Part shown: piece by piece, positions 52,592 through 61,675 of the stretch | How positions within the stretch are numbered: position 1 is the first letter of the stretch | How the letters are laid out: every line of letters begins with the position of its first letter | NCBI RefSeq assembly: GCF_000954115.1 | Contig: NZ_CP010797.1 | Span: 3,100,001-3,164,000 of the forward strand | Origin: Rhodococcus sp. B7740 | GTDB taxonomy: Bacteria > Actinomycetota > Actinomycetes > Mycobacteriales > Mycobacteriaceae | Direction of reading: 5' to 3' | DNA: 64,000 nt | Made by a program: the position numbers and the translations under genes | Notes under the pieces: model-generated | Databases searched by the model: none | The model's input: the letters and a program-made list of their open reading frames with translations, nothing else | What the model was told of the DNA's origin: nothing

Positions 52592-53863
52592 CTACTTGGA
52601 GGCCTTGAACCGACGCGCGTACGTCAGACCGGGCTTTTCGATGAATCGATACGTCAATGACCCGAACGCGATACTGATCGCGCCCACCAACACGAAGTTC
52701 CGCAGGAGCCCCAGGGGGCTGTCCCCGGCCATCCACCCGAAGCGCCCCACCATGATCAGGATGGGGAAGTGCCACAGGTAGACGCTGAGCGAGATCATGC
52801 CGACGTAGCTCAGCGGTGCCCAGTCGGCACGTTCGGCGAGCAGCGACTTCTCTCCACGTGCCAGCGGCACGATGATGAACAGGATCAGCAGCGCCGAGCC
52901 GAATGCCACGGTGGAGCTCTGCCAGCGTGAATTGTCGTCGATGAGTTTCAGCGAGATCGCGGCGGTGGGGATCATCGCGAGTCCGGTCCACCAGCGCATC
53001 CTGGTGGCGATCGCGCCCTTCAGCATCCCGTTGTCGATCGCGACGAACACCACGGCGGCGAGCATCCCGTACGTGAAATTGTCTGCCAGCGACCAGAAGC
53101 TGCGGCTGAGCACCGCGACCTGGTTGGGACCCCAATCCAACAACTTCGGATCGGTGATGCCCGACGGCCCGACGAGCGAGGCGGTGTAGAGCTTTCCGGT
53201 GATACCGATGACGAACATGATCACCACCGGGATCATCGCCAGCACCGGTGCCGAGATGGACGTGCGCTTGCGGAGATAGAACGCGATGCCCGTCAGCAGT
53301 GGCAGCGCAAGGTAGAACGCGAACTCCAGGGAGAGCGACCACGACGGGTTGATCCCGGTTTGCAGCATGCTCGGAATGTACGAGTGCAGCAGCGTCAGAT
53401 TTGCCAGCAGCGTGAGCGGATCGGTGAGGACGCCCAGACCGTTGTCGGTGAAATGCCGTTCGGCGACGGCCGCGTTCTCCACGAACACCGCTCGCATGAC
53501 GAAGTTCGCGAACAGGAAGATGAACAGATAGGCCGGGAACACTCGGAGCAGGCGATGCATCGCGTAGCTGAAGTTGTTCGGCATCGGTTTGCCTGCGAAC
53601 AACTTTCGTACCATCGGCAGGAAGATCAGGAATCCCGACAGCGCGAAGAAGAAGATCAGGCCCTGTCCCAACAACCCCAACTTGTACGTCAGCACGGTCT
53701 GCGGTGAGTAATGGCCACCGACGTGGACCGCGAGCACGCACAGGCACGCGAAGCCACGCGGGCCGTCGAGGCCGACGATGCGCGCGGGACGCTTGGACTC
53801 ACCGGCCACCGAAGGTGCGGGCGCAGTCGCTGCGGCTGCGGTGCTGTCTGGAGTAGCAGTCAT
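52592..53863 (-). CDS. Acyltransferase-3 family membrane acyltransferase
   Basis: 423 residues from ATG 53863 (GAAGAAGG upstream). After a 30-residue Ala/Thr-rich cytoplasmic stretch there are about ten helices with the family motifs RIVGLDGPRGFACLCVLAVHVGG (catalytic-type His), LGQGLIFFFALSGFLIFLP, RLLRVFPAYLF and PSWSLSLEFAFYLALPLL, ending YRFIEKPGLTYARR. It probably transfers an acyl group from the cytosol to a lipid-linked or exported glycan. It is embedded between two lipase genes in the same operon. Confidence 0.9.
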   Translation of the reverse strand: MTATPDSTAAAATAPAPSVAGESKRPARIVGLDGPRGFACLCVLAVHVGGHYSPQTVLTYKLGLLGQGLIFFFALSGFLIFLPMVRKLFAGKPMPNNFSYAMHRLLRVFPAYLFIFLFANFVMRAVFVENAAVAERHFTDNGLGVLTDPLTLLANLTLLHSYIPSMLQTGINPSWSLSLEFAFYLALPLLTGIAFYLRKRTSISAPVLAMIPVVIMFVIGITGKLYTASLVGPSGITDPKLLDWGPNQVAVLSRSFWSLADNFTYGMLAAVVFVAIDNGMLKGAIATRMRWWTGLAMIPTAAISLKLIDDNSRWQSSTVAFGSALLILFIIVPLARGEKSLLAERADWAPLSYVGMISLSVYLWHFPILIMVGRFGWMAGDSPLGLLRNFVLVGAISIAFGSLTYRFIEKPGLTYARRFKASK

Positions 53864-53879
53864 GGGTACCTTCTTCAGG

Positions 53880-55118
53880 TCACGGCGCTGGTGGTGGTGC
53901 TGGGCAGAAGTTGACGGCCTCGGTACCGGCGAACCGGTCGCCGAGCCAGCCGAATGCAGCAGCACCGTCGATGTCTGCGTGACCGGAATTCGGTTGAAGT
54001 ACATACTGGATCGTGTCGCCTGCGGCGCAGCCGGCACCGATGGCGGTGTCGGTCCACGCCTGGGAGATCAACGTGTCCTCACCGCCGTAGATCACCAGCA
54101 TCGGTGCAGCAGCAGGAGACTTCGGCAGACTCATCTCCCGCAGGTATCCCTCGAGAACCGCGGTGGCCTCCGGCGTTGCCGGCCGCAGATCGTCGTCGCC
54201 GATCTGCGCGGCCAGCGACGTACGGTCGGCCGCGAGGACGCCCCCGCATGCCGAGAGCTCGTCCCACTTCTCGGCGACGATGCCGCGGCGATAATCGTCC
54301 AGATCCAGCTCGGGATGGGCCTGCGACAGGCCCACGAGCACCCACTGCAGCAGTGGCTTCTGGTCGTCGGTGAGGGTGCCGTCGGCGGCTGCGGCCGCCA
54401 GGCCGGTGATGTCTGCTGCCGGGACCAGACTGACCGACCCGACCATGTCGAGTCCCGCGCCATAGCTGCGCGCGAGTTCGTTTGCCGCCCAAGCTGCCTG
54501 ACCACCCTGCGAACCACCGAACGATGCCCAGCGGGTCGACGTACCGGGCACCAACTTGCGGGCCGCACGCACCGAATCGATCAGGTTGTTGCCGACGGTC
54601 CTCGCATCGAGGTACGGGTGATACGTGCCGTCCAGACCGAGACCCTGGTAGTCCGAGACCGCGACCACGTATCCGGAGCGAACCAGCGCTGCCACGATCT
54701 GTGAGCTTCCGAGCAGTTCCGGATCGGTCGACGGCCCGCAATCGTTCAACACGCCGGTGGTGCCGTGACCGTAGGCAATGATCGGCCAACCCCCCTCGGG
54801 CGCAGCCCCTTCCGGGGCGAAGATGGTGCCGGAGACTCGTTGGGTGGACCCGTCGATCCCGGACGTCGACGTGTACACCACTCGAGCGGCGATGGAGGAG
54901 ATGGCGCTCACCCGGCGGTCCACGGTGAGCAACTCTTCCGCACTCTCGAGCGAACCGGGGCCGTCGTCGCTGTAATCGGCGGACAGGGTGGCCCCGACGG
55001 CGACGGACTGTGGATCGACCGCCGGATCGTCCGAAGAACATCCCGCGGCGACCAGTACCAGCGCCAGCACACCTGTTGTTGCGGCTCTGCGCAGCAGCGT
55101 CGTTCGTGTGTTCGTCAT
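53880..55118 (-). CDS. Lipoprotein lipase/esterase, copy 2
   Basis: 412 residues from ATG 55118 (GGGGGAGAG upstream; overlaps the Wzz stop in ATGA form). Lipobox LVAAGCSSDD. The hydrolase matches copies 1 and 3: IIAYGHGTTG, FGGSQGGQAAW, YGGEDTLIS, SGHADIDG, with the shared PEGGWPI segment and LDDYR in the lid region. The C-terminus is Pro-rich. It likely acts on the same class of acylated substrate as its two paralogues. Confidence 0.87.
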   Translation of the reverse strand: MTNTRTTLLRRAATTGVLALVLVAAGCSSDDPAVDPQSVAVGATLSADYSDDGPGSLESAEELLTVDRRVSAISSIAARVVYTSTSGIDGSTQRVSGTIFAPEGAAPEGGWPIIAYGHGTTGVLNDCGPSTDPELLGSSQIVAALVRSGYVVAVSDYQGLGLDGTYHPYLDARTVGNNLIDSVRAARKLVPGTSTRWASFGGSQGGQAAWAANELARSYGAGLDMVGSVSLVPAADITGLAAAAADGTLTDDQKPLLQWVLVGLSQAHPELDLDDYRRGIVAEKWDELSACGGVLAADRTSLAAQIGDDDLRPATPEATAVLEGYLREMSLPKSPAAAPMLVIYGGEDTLISQAWTDTAIGAGCAAGDTIQYVLQPNSGHADIDGAAAFGWLGDRFAGTEAVNFCPAPPPAP

Positions 55119-55792
55119 CGTCTCTCCCCCGTGACCTGCTTGACCAGATGTTCGACCTGATCGCGATGGTCGATCGAATCCCTCGCGATACCGAGCGCGA
55201 GAACCAGTACGCCACCGAGCACGACCCCCATGCCCGCACCCAGCATCACGTTGCTCTTGACCTGCGGTGTCGTGGCCGCACCCGGCGTCGTCGCCGCATC
55301 CACCAGAGTCAGGACCGACACCGGCCCGTCGACCCCCAGATCGATCTCCCCGACCAACTTGATCAGCTGCACCGCAACGGAATTGGCGATGTCCCGTGCT
55401 TGCTCGGCATCGGCGTTCACCACCGAGATGTCGATCAAGGCAGAGCCGGGACTCGGCACCACCGTGATGTCCTGCTTCAGCACGTCGGGCTCGACGGGCA
55501 GGTCCTGGGAGGCGATGACGCGGCGCAACACCTGCTCCCCGGTGGCAAGCTCGACGTACGACTCGACGCGAACCAACGCTCCTCGGTTGCCGTCGAGGGA
55601 GTTCTTGGGCGACGGTGGTCCAGGGGTGGTGACGAACACTCGCGACACCGCGGTGTACGAGGGCTCGACGAGATAGGTCGCCAACCACGCGACGCCCGCC
55701 GACAGCACCGCGGCGGCCAGGATCGATGCCCAGCCGGACACCAGAATTCGGCCGTAGTCCTTGAGGGTCGGAACACCGGTCGGCGCGATCAT
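55115..55792 (-). CDS. Wzz-like protein without kinase domain
   Basis: 225 residues from ATG 55792, overlapping the upstream lipase stop (ATGA). Wzz topology: PTLKDYGRILVSGWASILAAAVLSAG helix, extracytoplasmic part with YTAVSRVFVTTPGPPSP, RVESYVELATGEQVLRRVI and ISVVNADAEQARDIANSVA, and the second helix at about 182-203 with a short cytoplasmic tail. It stands between two lipase genes. It could pair with the kinase-like protein two genes upstream. Confidence 0.82.
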   Translation of the reverse strand: MIAPTGVPTLKDYGRILVSGWASILAAAVLSAGVAWLATYLVEPSYTAVSRVFVTTPGPPSPKNSLDGNRGALVRVESYVELATGEQVLRRVIASQDLPVEPDVLKQDITVVPSPGSALIDISVVNADAEQARDIANSVAVQLIKLVGEIDLGVDGPVSVLTLVDAATTPGAATTPQVKSNVMLGAGMGVVLGGVLVLALGIARDSIDHRDQVEHLVKQVTGERR

Positions 55793-57033
55793 TTGTTCAA
55801 CTCGCACGTGTTGACCGGGCGTTGGCCGGCGAACATGCCCTTGACCCACGGCAGCGATCGGCTGCTGTCCAGATTGCCGTGCCCCTCGCCCTGATGCAGC
55901 TCGTACTCGACGAGGTCTCCGGAGTCACACGCGCGCTGCAACGCCTTCTCGGTCCACGGTTCGAGGATCAGATCGTCCTCGCTGCCGTACATGACCAGAA
56001 GCGGTGTCGTCGAACCCTGCTGCGGCAGCGCCATATCCGACAGGTAGCCGCGTAGCCGATCCGTGGCCTCGGCGCTCACCGGCTTCAGATCGGCGGGCTC
56101 GAGCTGTGTCTGCAGTTCCGGGACATCGAGCGACCCCGGCGGGACACACTCGAGCAGATCGTCCCAACGCTCCTTCGCGAAACCGGACCGGTAGTCGTCC
56201 AGGTTCATCTCGGGATGCGAGATCGCCAACGAGTGCAGCGCGTACATCAACAGGGGGTACTGAGCACGAGTCAACGTTTCGTTCGCGGCCGCGTCGGCCA
56301 GCCCCGACATGTCCGACACCGGCACCATCGCGGCCGTACCGACCAGCTCCAGGCCGCCGCCGTACTCACCGTTGCGATCGCTCGCCGCCCATGCGGCCAT
56401 CCCGCCGAGCGAGACGCCGTAGGCCGCCCACCGCGTGCTGAGCGTGGGCATGAAGTTCCGGGCCGCTCGTACCGCATCGATCATGTTGTAGCCGAACGTC
56501 TTCGAGTCCAGGTACGGATGGTAGTCACCGTCCATACCGAGACCCTGATAGTCGGTCATCGCCACCGCGAAGCCGTTCAGGGCCAGAGCGGCCACGATAG
56601 GAGCATTGCCGAGCAGGTTCGCGTACAGCGAGGGTCCACAGGCATTGAGAACGCCCGTGGTGCCGTGGCCGAACGACACGATGGGCCAACCACCCTCGGG
56701 CGCAGTACCGGCCGGAACGATGACGGTTCCCGAGACCTCGGTCGGTGAACCGGTGACACCCGAGGTCGACCGATACACCACTCGAGTAGCGGTGGCACCG
56801 AGCTCGGTGATGTCGGTCGCGATGTCCTCGATCGGCTCGGCCGAGATCAGCGAACCGGGAGCTGTGCCACCGACATTCGACGGCGGAGGCGGCTCCGAGG
56901 CCGGAGCCTCGGCGGTGACCGGAGCCGTAGGCGCGTTGGGCGGAAGAACGACCGACGGCTGCTGCGAACAGGAGACCAGCACCGCGGCGGCGGTCAGCAC
57001 GACGCCGACCTGTGCCGCGAACCTACCTGGCAT
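55789..57033 (-). CDS. Lipoprotein lipase/esterase, copy 3
   Basis: 414 residues, five bases after the kinase-like gene. Lipobox AVLVSCSQQ, then a Pro/Ala linker. The hydrolase domain has VSFGHGTTG, nucleophile elbow YGVSLGGMA, YGSEDDLIL and GEGHGNLD. The elbow (GVSLG) differs from the GGSQG shared by copies 1 and 2, so this is the most diverged member. Outer-face anchoring follows from the lipobox. Confidence 0.87.
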   Translation of the reverse strand: MPGRFAAQVGVVLTAAAVLVSCSQQPSVVLPPNAPTAPVTAEAPASEPPPPSNVGGTAPGSLISAEPIEDIATDITELGATATRVVYRSTSGVTGSPTEVSGTVIVPAGTAPEGGWPIVSFGHGTTGVLNACGPSLYANLLGNAPIVAALALNGFAVAMTDYQGLGMDGDYHPYLDSKTFGYNMIDAVRAARNFMPTLSTRWAAYGVSLGGMAAWAASDRNGEYGGGLELVGTAAMVPVSDMSGLADAAANETLTRAQYPLLMYALHSLAISHPEMNLDDYRSGFAKERWDDLLECVPPGSLDVPELQTQLEPADLKPVSAEATDRLRGYLSDMALPQQGSTTPLLVMYGSEDDLILEPWTEKALQRACDSGDLVEYELHQGEGHGNLDSSRSLPWVKGMFAGQRPVNTCELNK

Positions 57034-57038
57034 CGAAA

Positions 57039-58499
57039 CTATCCTCTGCTCGCCGAGGAGGTCGCGGTATCGCTCTGCGCCGGCTTCGGCCTGACCGATG
57101 TGGAATGGGCAGGTGCCGAGGACGGTGCAGTGAACGGTTCTGCGGAAGCGGGAGTTTCGGCGGCACTCTCGGTAGGCGTCGCGCTGCCACCGAGGAGGCG
57201 TCGGGCTGCGGGCTCGAAGGTGGTCACGACGCCGAGCACGGTGGCCCCGACTCCGTCGAGCACCTTGATCGCACGCCTCAGCTTCTCACGCGTCGTGCGG
57301 CCGGTGCGCGCGAGAACCAGTGCGCCGTCGGACAATGCGGTGAGGATCGCGCCGTCGGTGACCTGGAGCAGAGGTGGGGTATCGACGATGACGTAGCGGT
57401 ACTCGCCGCGGAGCGACTCGAGTAGCTCCTGAGCGCGGTCCGACCCGAGCAACTCGCTCGGATTCGGCGGCACCGGACCCGAGGGCAGCACCGAGACACC
57501 GCCGAACACATCGTCCTGGATGGCATCCTCGATGCTGTGCTCGCCCGAGAGCACCGTCGACAGGCCGCTGCTCTGATCGATTCCCAGCCGGGTGCCCAGG
57601 GTTGCGCTGCGAAGATCGCCGCCGACGAGAAGCACCCGGTGCCCTGCTTCGGCGAGAACGGCCGAGAGGTCGATGGCGGTGCTGGTGCGTCCTTCGCCCG
57701 CCGCCGCACTGGTGACGGTGATGACGCGAGGAGGAGTGCCCCCGCCGAGAAAGCGAATGTTGGTGCGCAGAGCGCGGAGTGGCTCGCCCATCTTCTGCAT
57801 CGATGCCACGGCGGCCTTGGGTCGCGTCGCGTCGATCGGGAGGCCGCCGAGGACGACGCGACCCGAAATCTCCTCTGCGCGCGGCCTGTCCCGAATCGAA
57901 CGATCCAGAAGACCGCGAAGCAACGCGAGTGCGATGCCGAGCACGAAGCCGATGGCAGCGCCGAGGCCGAGGACAGTGGTCAAGCCCATGCCGATCGGCG
58001 AGGTCGGTACATCACCCTGATCGACGACGGTGGCGCCGGCTGCTGGGCTGCCGCCGCGCTGAGAGGTTTCCAGTTCCTGTACCAACTGGGTCAGCTGACC
58101 GGCCACTGCGTTGGTCAACACCTGAGCGACGGCGGGATCGGGATCGGTGGCGCAGAGATCGAGCAGCACCGTCTTCTCGATGGGGGTCGCAGTGACACGC
58201 GAACGTAATTCGTCCGGGGACATCTGCAGCTGCAACTGATCGATCGCGCGTTGCGCAACCTGTGTGCTGGTTGCCAATCCGGCGTAGGACGTCACGCGTT
58301 CCTGTGAGAACAGGTTGTTCTGGTACGCCTCACCGACCGAGCTGCCACCCTCCGTGGTGACGAACAGACGGGCGCACGCCTGATACTGCGGCGTCGTGAA
58401 GAACGTGTAGGCCCAGCCTCCGGCGATGCCGATGACCGTCGCGAGCGCAACGATCCACCAACCCGCGCGAAGAATTCGCCCGTACTCTCGAATCTCCAC
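57039..58499 (-). CDS. Wzz-BY-kinase-like protein with degenerate Walker A
   Basis: 486 residues from a GTG with AGGAG upstream. The Wzz part has two helices and FVTTEGGSSVGEAYQNNLFSQ. The kinase-like part keeps Walker A' VLLVGGDLRSATL and Walker B YRYVIVDTPPLL, but Walker A reads SAAAGEGRTSTA: the nucleotide-binding lysine is arginine (codon at 57687-57689, CGC). There is also no tyrosine in the Ser/Ala/Pro-rich C-terminal tail. It is probably catalytically weak or a pseudokinase that has kept a structural or chain-length role. It heads the tight operon with lipases and the acyltransferase. Divergent from a Wzy-like gene with 110 bases between starts. Confidence 0.88.
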   Translation of the reverse strand: MEIREYGRILRAGWWIVALATVIGIAGGWAYTFFTTPQYQACARLFVTTEGGSSVGEAYQNNLFSQERVTSYAGLATSTQVAQRAIDQLQLQMSPDELRSRVTATPIEKTVLLDLCATDPDPAVAQVLTNAVAGQLTQLVQELETSQRGGSPAAGATVVDQGDVPTSPIGMGLTTVLGLGAAIGFVLGIALALLRGLLDRSIRDRPRAEEISGRVVLGGLPIDATRPKAAVASMQKMGEPLRALRTNIRFLGGGTPPRVITVTSAAAGEGRTSTAIDLSAVLAEAGHRVLLVGGDLRSATLGTRLGIDQSSGLSTVLSGEHSIEDAIQDDVFGGVSVLPSGPVPPNPSELLGSDRAQELLESLRGEYRYVIVDTPPLLQVTDGAILTALSDGALVLARTGRTTREKLRRAIKVLDGVGATVLGVVTTFEPAARRLLGGSATPTESAAETPASAEPFTAPSSAPAHSTSVRPKPAQSDTATSSASRG

Positions 58500-58609
58500 G
58501 AGTGCTCCTATCGAATGACATCGGTCAAGGGGAAAGAATAAAGCGCAGCGAACGATTCGGCACGGCGTAGATGTTGCGAGTGCATGAAAGCGTGACAACA
58601 TCAGAGCCT

Positions 58610-60031
58610 ATGAGCATCACGCAACGAGCCGGTGCGGCAGCCATCGTGATCGTTCCCGTTTTCGTTACATTCGCCATGATCGTCGGCGGAACTCCAGCGA
58701 AATTGGGGGCGTTCGCCCTCGTCGTGCTGACTGTGGGAGCGTACATCGGCCTACGTCATCCGCTGTATCTATCTCGCGCTCTTGCATTTTCACTCGGTGC
58801 GTTGCCGTTCGGATACGTACCCGGTGTTCACGCTCCGTTGGTTTTCGCGTTGGGTATCGCGGTCGTTCTCGCCACTGTGATCCACCGCACAGCCGTGAGC
58901 CGCATCACATGGCCGGAACTGCCCATGATTGCGCTCATCGCTGCGTCCGCGTTGTCGATATTCGCGACGAGTGGCGCTCTGGTCGACTACGTCGAATTCG
59001 GTCAATGGCTCGTTTCCACACTCGTAGTCGTCTGCCTGTTGAGAATGCAGCGTGACGAATTGGCATTGTTCGGGCGCATCTACGTCTACGCAGCCTCGGC
59101 CGCAGCCGCTTTCGCCCTGGTGATCTTCGCCGTCGACCCCGCCGGGAAACTCATCCGCTATCTGTCGATATTCGGCTACGGCAGCGAGGAGGAAAGCACT
59201 CGCTTCGTCTACAGCAGCACCGGAGCCGCAACCGTCCGATTGGCAGGCACGTACGTCGATCCCAACGCAGCCGGAATCGGATTCGTGCTGGCACTGATGC
59301 TGTGCGTGCTGCTCTTGCGCGGCTACGTGCGCACAGCCCTTGCGGCCCTGCTGTTCCTGTCGATCGTGTTGACGCTCTCGCGGGCCGCACTGTTCTCGGT
59401 GGTGTTCGGTGTGGTGTTGATGCTGGTGTTCCAACAGCTACGCACCCGCGAACGCCTCGCCATCGTCGGCGCGTTCGCGGCCGCCTTCGTCGGTGCCATC
59501 GCCGTACCCACCGTCCGCAATCGCGTCTTCTCCTCCTTCGGCAACGAAGACGCGGGCTCGAGTGCACGCGGTGATGCACTCGTGGAATTCCCCGGTCACA
59601 TGCAAGGCCACTGGATGTTCGGACTCGGCTGGGGCCGTGCAGAATTCAAAGACCCCACGGTCGCTTTCGAGGTCAACTACGTTGCCAACACTCCCCTGCT
59701 GACCATCTACCGCGGGGGTCTCGTCGCCGGAATCGCCTTCGTCGCGATACTCGTCGTCATCGCGATAGTGGGGTACAAACTGCTCCGCGCTCGGCAGTGG
59801 GAGTACGGGTTCTACGGCGGCGGAATGATCGGCTTCTCCGTCGTGGCACTGCAGCTCGACTTCCCTGTCGTCACCATCCCGGCCACGACGATGGCGTTTT
59901 CGGTCATGTACGCCTTTCTCGTCCACGCATGGGAAAAGGCGTCCGAAACCGATCTCGACGGCGAGAACTCCGAGAGTTCCAAAACGAAAAGCTTGCTTTT
60001 ACCGGACAGTACTCGACCAGCAGTTTCATAA
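58610..60031 (+). CDS. O-antigen ligase/polymerase-like membrane protein
   Basis: 473 residues from ATG 58610 (a TTG 13 codons upstream is in frame). About ten helices are followed by a large extracytoplasmic loop containing FVYSSTGAATVRLAGTYVDPN, FGLGWGRAEFKDP and NTPLLTIYRGGLVAG, then two more helices. The LAGTYVDPNAAGIGFVLAL stretch is typical of Wzy/WaaL-like proteins. It is the third member of this superfamily in the window. Divergent from the kinase-like gene, so both probably use the 58500-58609 interval for promoters. Confidence 0.82.
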   Translation: MSITQRAGAAAIVIVPVFVTFAMIVGGTPAKLGAFALVVLTVGAYIGLRHPLYLSRALAFSLGALPFGYVPGVHAPLVFALGIAVVLATVIHRTAVSRITWPELPMIALIAASALSIFATSGALVDYVEFGQWLVSTLVVVCLLRMQRDELALFGRIYVYAASAAAAFALVIFAVDPAGKLIRYLSIFGYGSEEESTRFVYSSTGAATVRLAGTYVDPNAAGIGFVLALMLCVLLLRGYVRTALAALLFLSIVLTLSRAALFSVVFGVVLMLVFQQLRTRERLAIVGAFAAAFVGAIAVPTVRNRVFSSFGNEDAGSSARGDALVEFPGHMQGHWMFGLGWGRAEFKDPTVAFEVNYVANTPLLTIYRGGLVAGIAFVAILVVIAIVGYKLLRARQWEYGFYGGGMIGFSVVALQLDFPVVTIPATTMAFSVMYAFLVHAWEKASETDLDGENSESSKTKSLLLPDSTRPAVS

Positions 60032-60130
60032 AAATCGCGCCAATTCTTGTGATTTGTACAAAGCTGCGTTCGTAGTGCAATGATTCACCGCACCGGCCCG
60101 TCGATTGGTACGGACCCCCTGGTGGAGAGA

Positions 60131-61663
60131 ATGATGATGGTTCACTTTCGCGGTGGCTTTCGCACAATAATGTCAGCGACAACGGTAGTGGTCGTCGCTG
60201 TCGGGCTCGCTTTCGGAACGACGTCCGTTCTCCTTTCACCCGACCACCTCGTCGGCTCCCAATCACGTGCCGAGGCGGCCCCGAACCCGCCCGGTGTCGG
60301 ACTCTCCGACGGCGGCGGACTGCTCTGGGCCACCGACGCCGAACTCGATACGACCGTGCAGTTCGTGACCGCCATGGGCGTGAAGTCGATGCGCATCGCC
60401 ATCCCGTGGTCGACCGTCGAACCCACCCAGAATCAACTGAACTGGGCGCCCGTCGACCGGGTCGTGAACAAGCTTCGCGCAGCGAACATCTCCATGCTCG
60501 GCATCATCGCCTACACCCCGGCCTGGGCGACCTCGCCCGTGAACCAACCCATCAACACCCGACCGGCATCGCCTGCAGCATTCGGCACCTTCGCCGGACA
60601 AGTCGCGGCTCGATACAAGGGCAAGGTGGCCGACTACGAGATCTGGAACGAGCCCAACGGGGCGATGTTCTACGCACCGGAACCCGACCCCGCCGGCTAC
60701 ACCGCGCTGCTCAAGGCCGCGTATCCCAAGATCAAAGCAGCCGACTCGGCCGCCACCGTCGTCGGTGGCGTCCTGGGCGCGGCCGAACAGGCATGGGGAA
60801 TCATCAACCCCGTCGATTTCACCAACCAGATGTACGCTGCCGGTGCCGCAGGGTATTTCGACGCCCTCTCCTACCATCCGTACCAGTACTCCCTGAAGTT
60901 CTCCGAAGGACCGTACGTCGACCACTCACCGGCCCGGCAGGTCATGGACATGCGGACGGCCATGGTCGCCAACGGCGACGGCAGCAAGAAGATCTGGGCC
61001 ACCGAGTACGGCGTGCCGACATCGGTGGCGTCCGAGGACCAGCAGAGCGCGATGATCACGGACTTCGTCACCAAGTGGCGCGAACTGCCCTACACCGGCC
61101 CGATCTTCCTCTATCAGCTCCGTGACAAGCAGACCGGCAGCAACGACCCGGAGATGACCTTCGGACTGTTGCGCACCGATTGGTCGGCCAAGCCTGCCTT
61201 GTGGGCACTGATGAGTCTGTTGCAGAACAACATTCCACGGACAGCCGAGTACAACCGCTTCGCCGCAGCACCCAACAACTTCGGTGCCGTTCTGGGGCCG
61301 GTGTTCCCCGTCCGAGACACCTGGGCGCAGTACCGCCAGGATGCCGTCGTGTACGAGATGCCCAACGGATTCGTCGGAGTTCCCCGCGCGGTCGCAGAAG
61401 CGGTGCGCTACACGGGCTTCTTGCCCACCACGCCGTTCAACGGCACCTACCAGGACTTCGACAGCCCTTACGGCCTCAGGGTGTTCTCCACCGCCATCGG
61501 CGGCACCCACAACATCGGTGGTGGCATCTTCAGCGCCTGGGATCCCACTCTGGGGCCGGCAACCAGTGACGAGGTGCCGCAGTACGGCGGCGGCGTGCGG
61601 GTGACGTTCCAGTACGGCGCGATCACGTGGGCACCGTGGGTCGGCACCACCGTCACTCGTTGA
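60131..61663 (+). CDS. Secreted GH39-like glycoside hydrolase
   Basis: 510 residues from a run of three ATGs at 60131-60139 after GGAGAG. A signal peptide of about 50 residues ends near SRAEAA. The catalytic TIM barrel has MRIAIPWSTVEPTQNQLNW, VADYEIWNEPNGAMFY (acid/base Glu) and KIWATEYGVPTSV (nucleophile Glu). A ~140-residue C-terminal domain rich in Gly and aromatic residues follows (FGAVLGPVFPVRDTW); it is not seen in the paralogue at 21719-22783. It has no lipobox, so it is probably released and may act on the same glycan. Confidence 0.84.
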   Translation: MMMVHFRGGFRTIMSATTVVVVAVGLAFGTTSVLLSPDHLVGSQSRAEAAPNPPGVGLSDGGGLLWATDAELDTTVQFVTAMGVKSMRIAIPWSTVEPTQNQLNWAPVDRVVNKLRAANISMLGIIAYTPAWATSPVNQPINTRPASPAAFGTFAGQVAARYKGKVADYEIWNEPNGAMFYAPEPDPAGYTALLKAAYPKIKAADSAATVVGGVLGAAEQAWGIINPVDFTNQMYAAGAAGYFDALSYHPYQYSLKFSEGPYVDHSPARQVMDMRTAMVANGDGSKKIWATEYGVPTSVASEDQQSAMITDFVTKWRELPYTGPIFLYQLRDKQTGSNDPEMTFGLLRTDWSAKPALWALMSLLQNNIPRTAEYNRFAAAPNNFGAVLGPVFPVRDTWAQYRQDAVVYEMPNGFVGVPRAVAEAVRYTGFLPTTPFNGTYQDFDSPYGLRVFSTAIGGTHNIGGGIFSAWDPTLGPATSDEVPQYGGGVRVTFQYGAITWAPWVGTTVTR

Positions 61664-61675
61664 ATTCACACACAT

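Noticed and set aside
52584..53747. 387-codon frame overlapping the acyltransferase gene
   Set aside because: Arg/Ala-rich shadow; the alternative frame 52592-53863 gives clear acyltransferase-3 helices and motifs.
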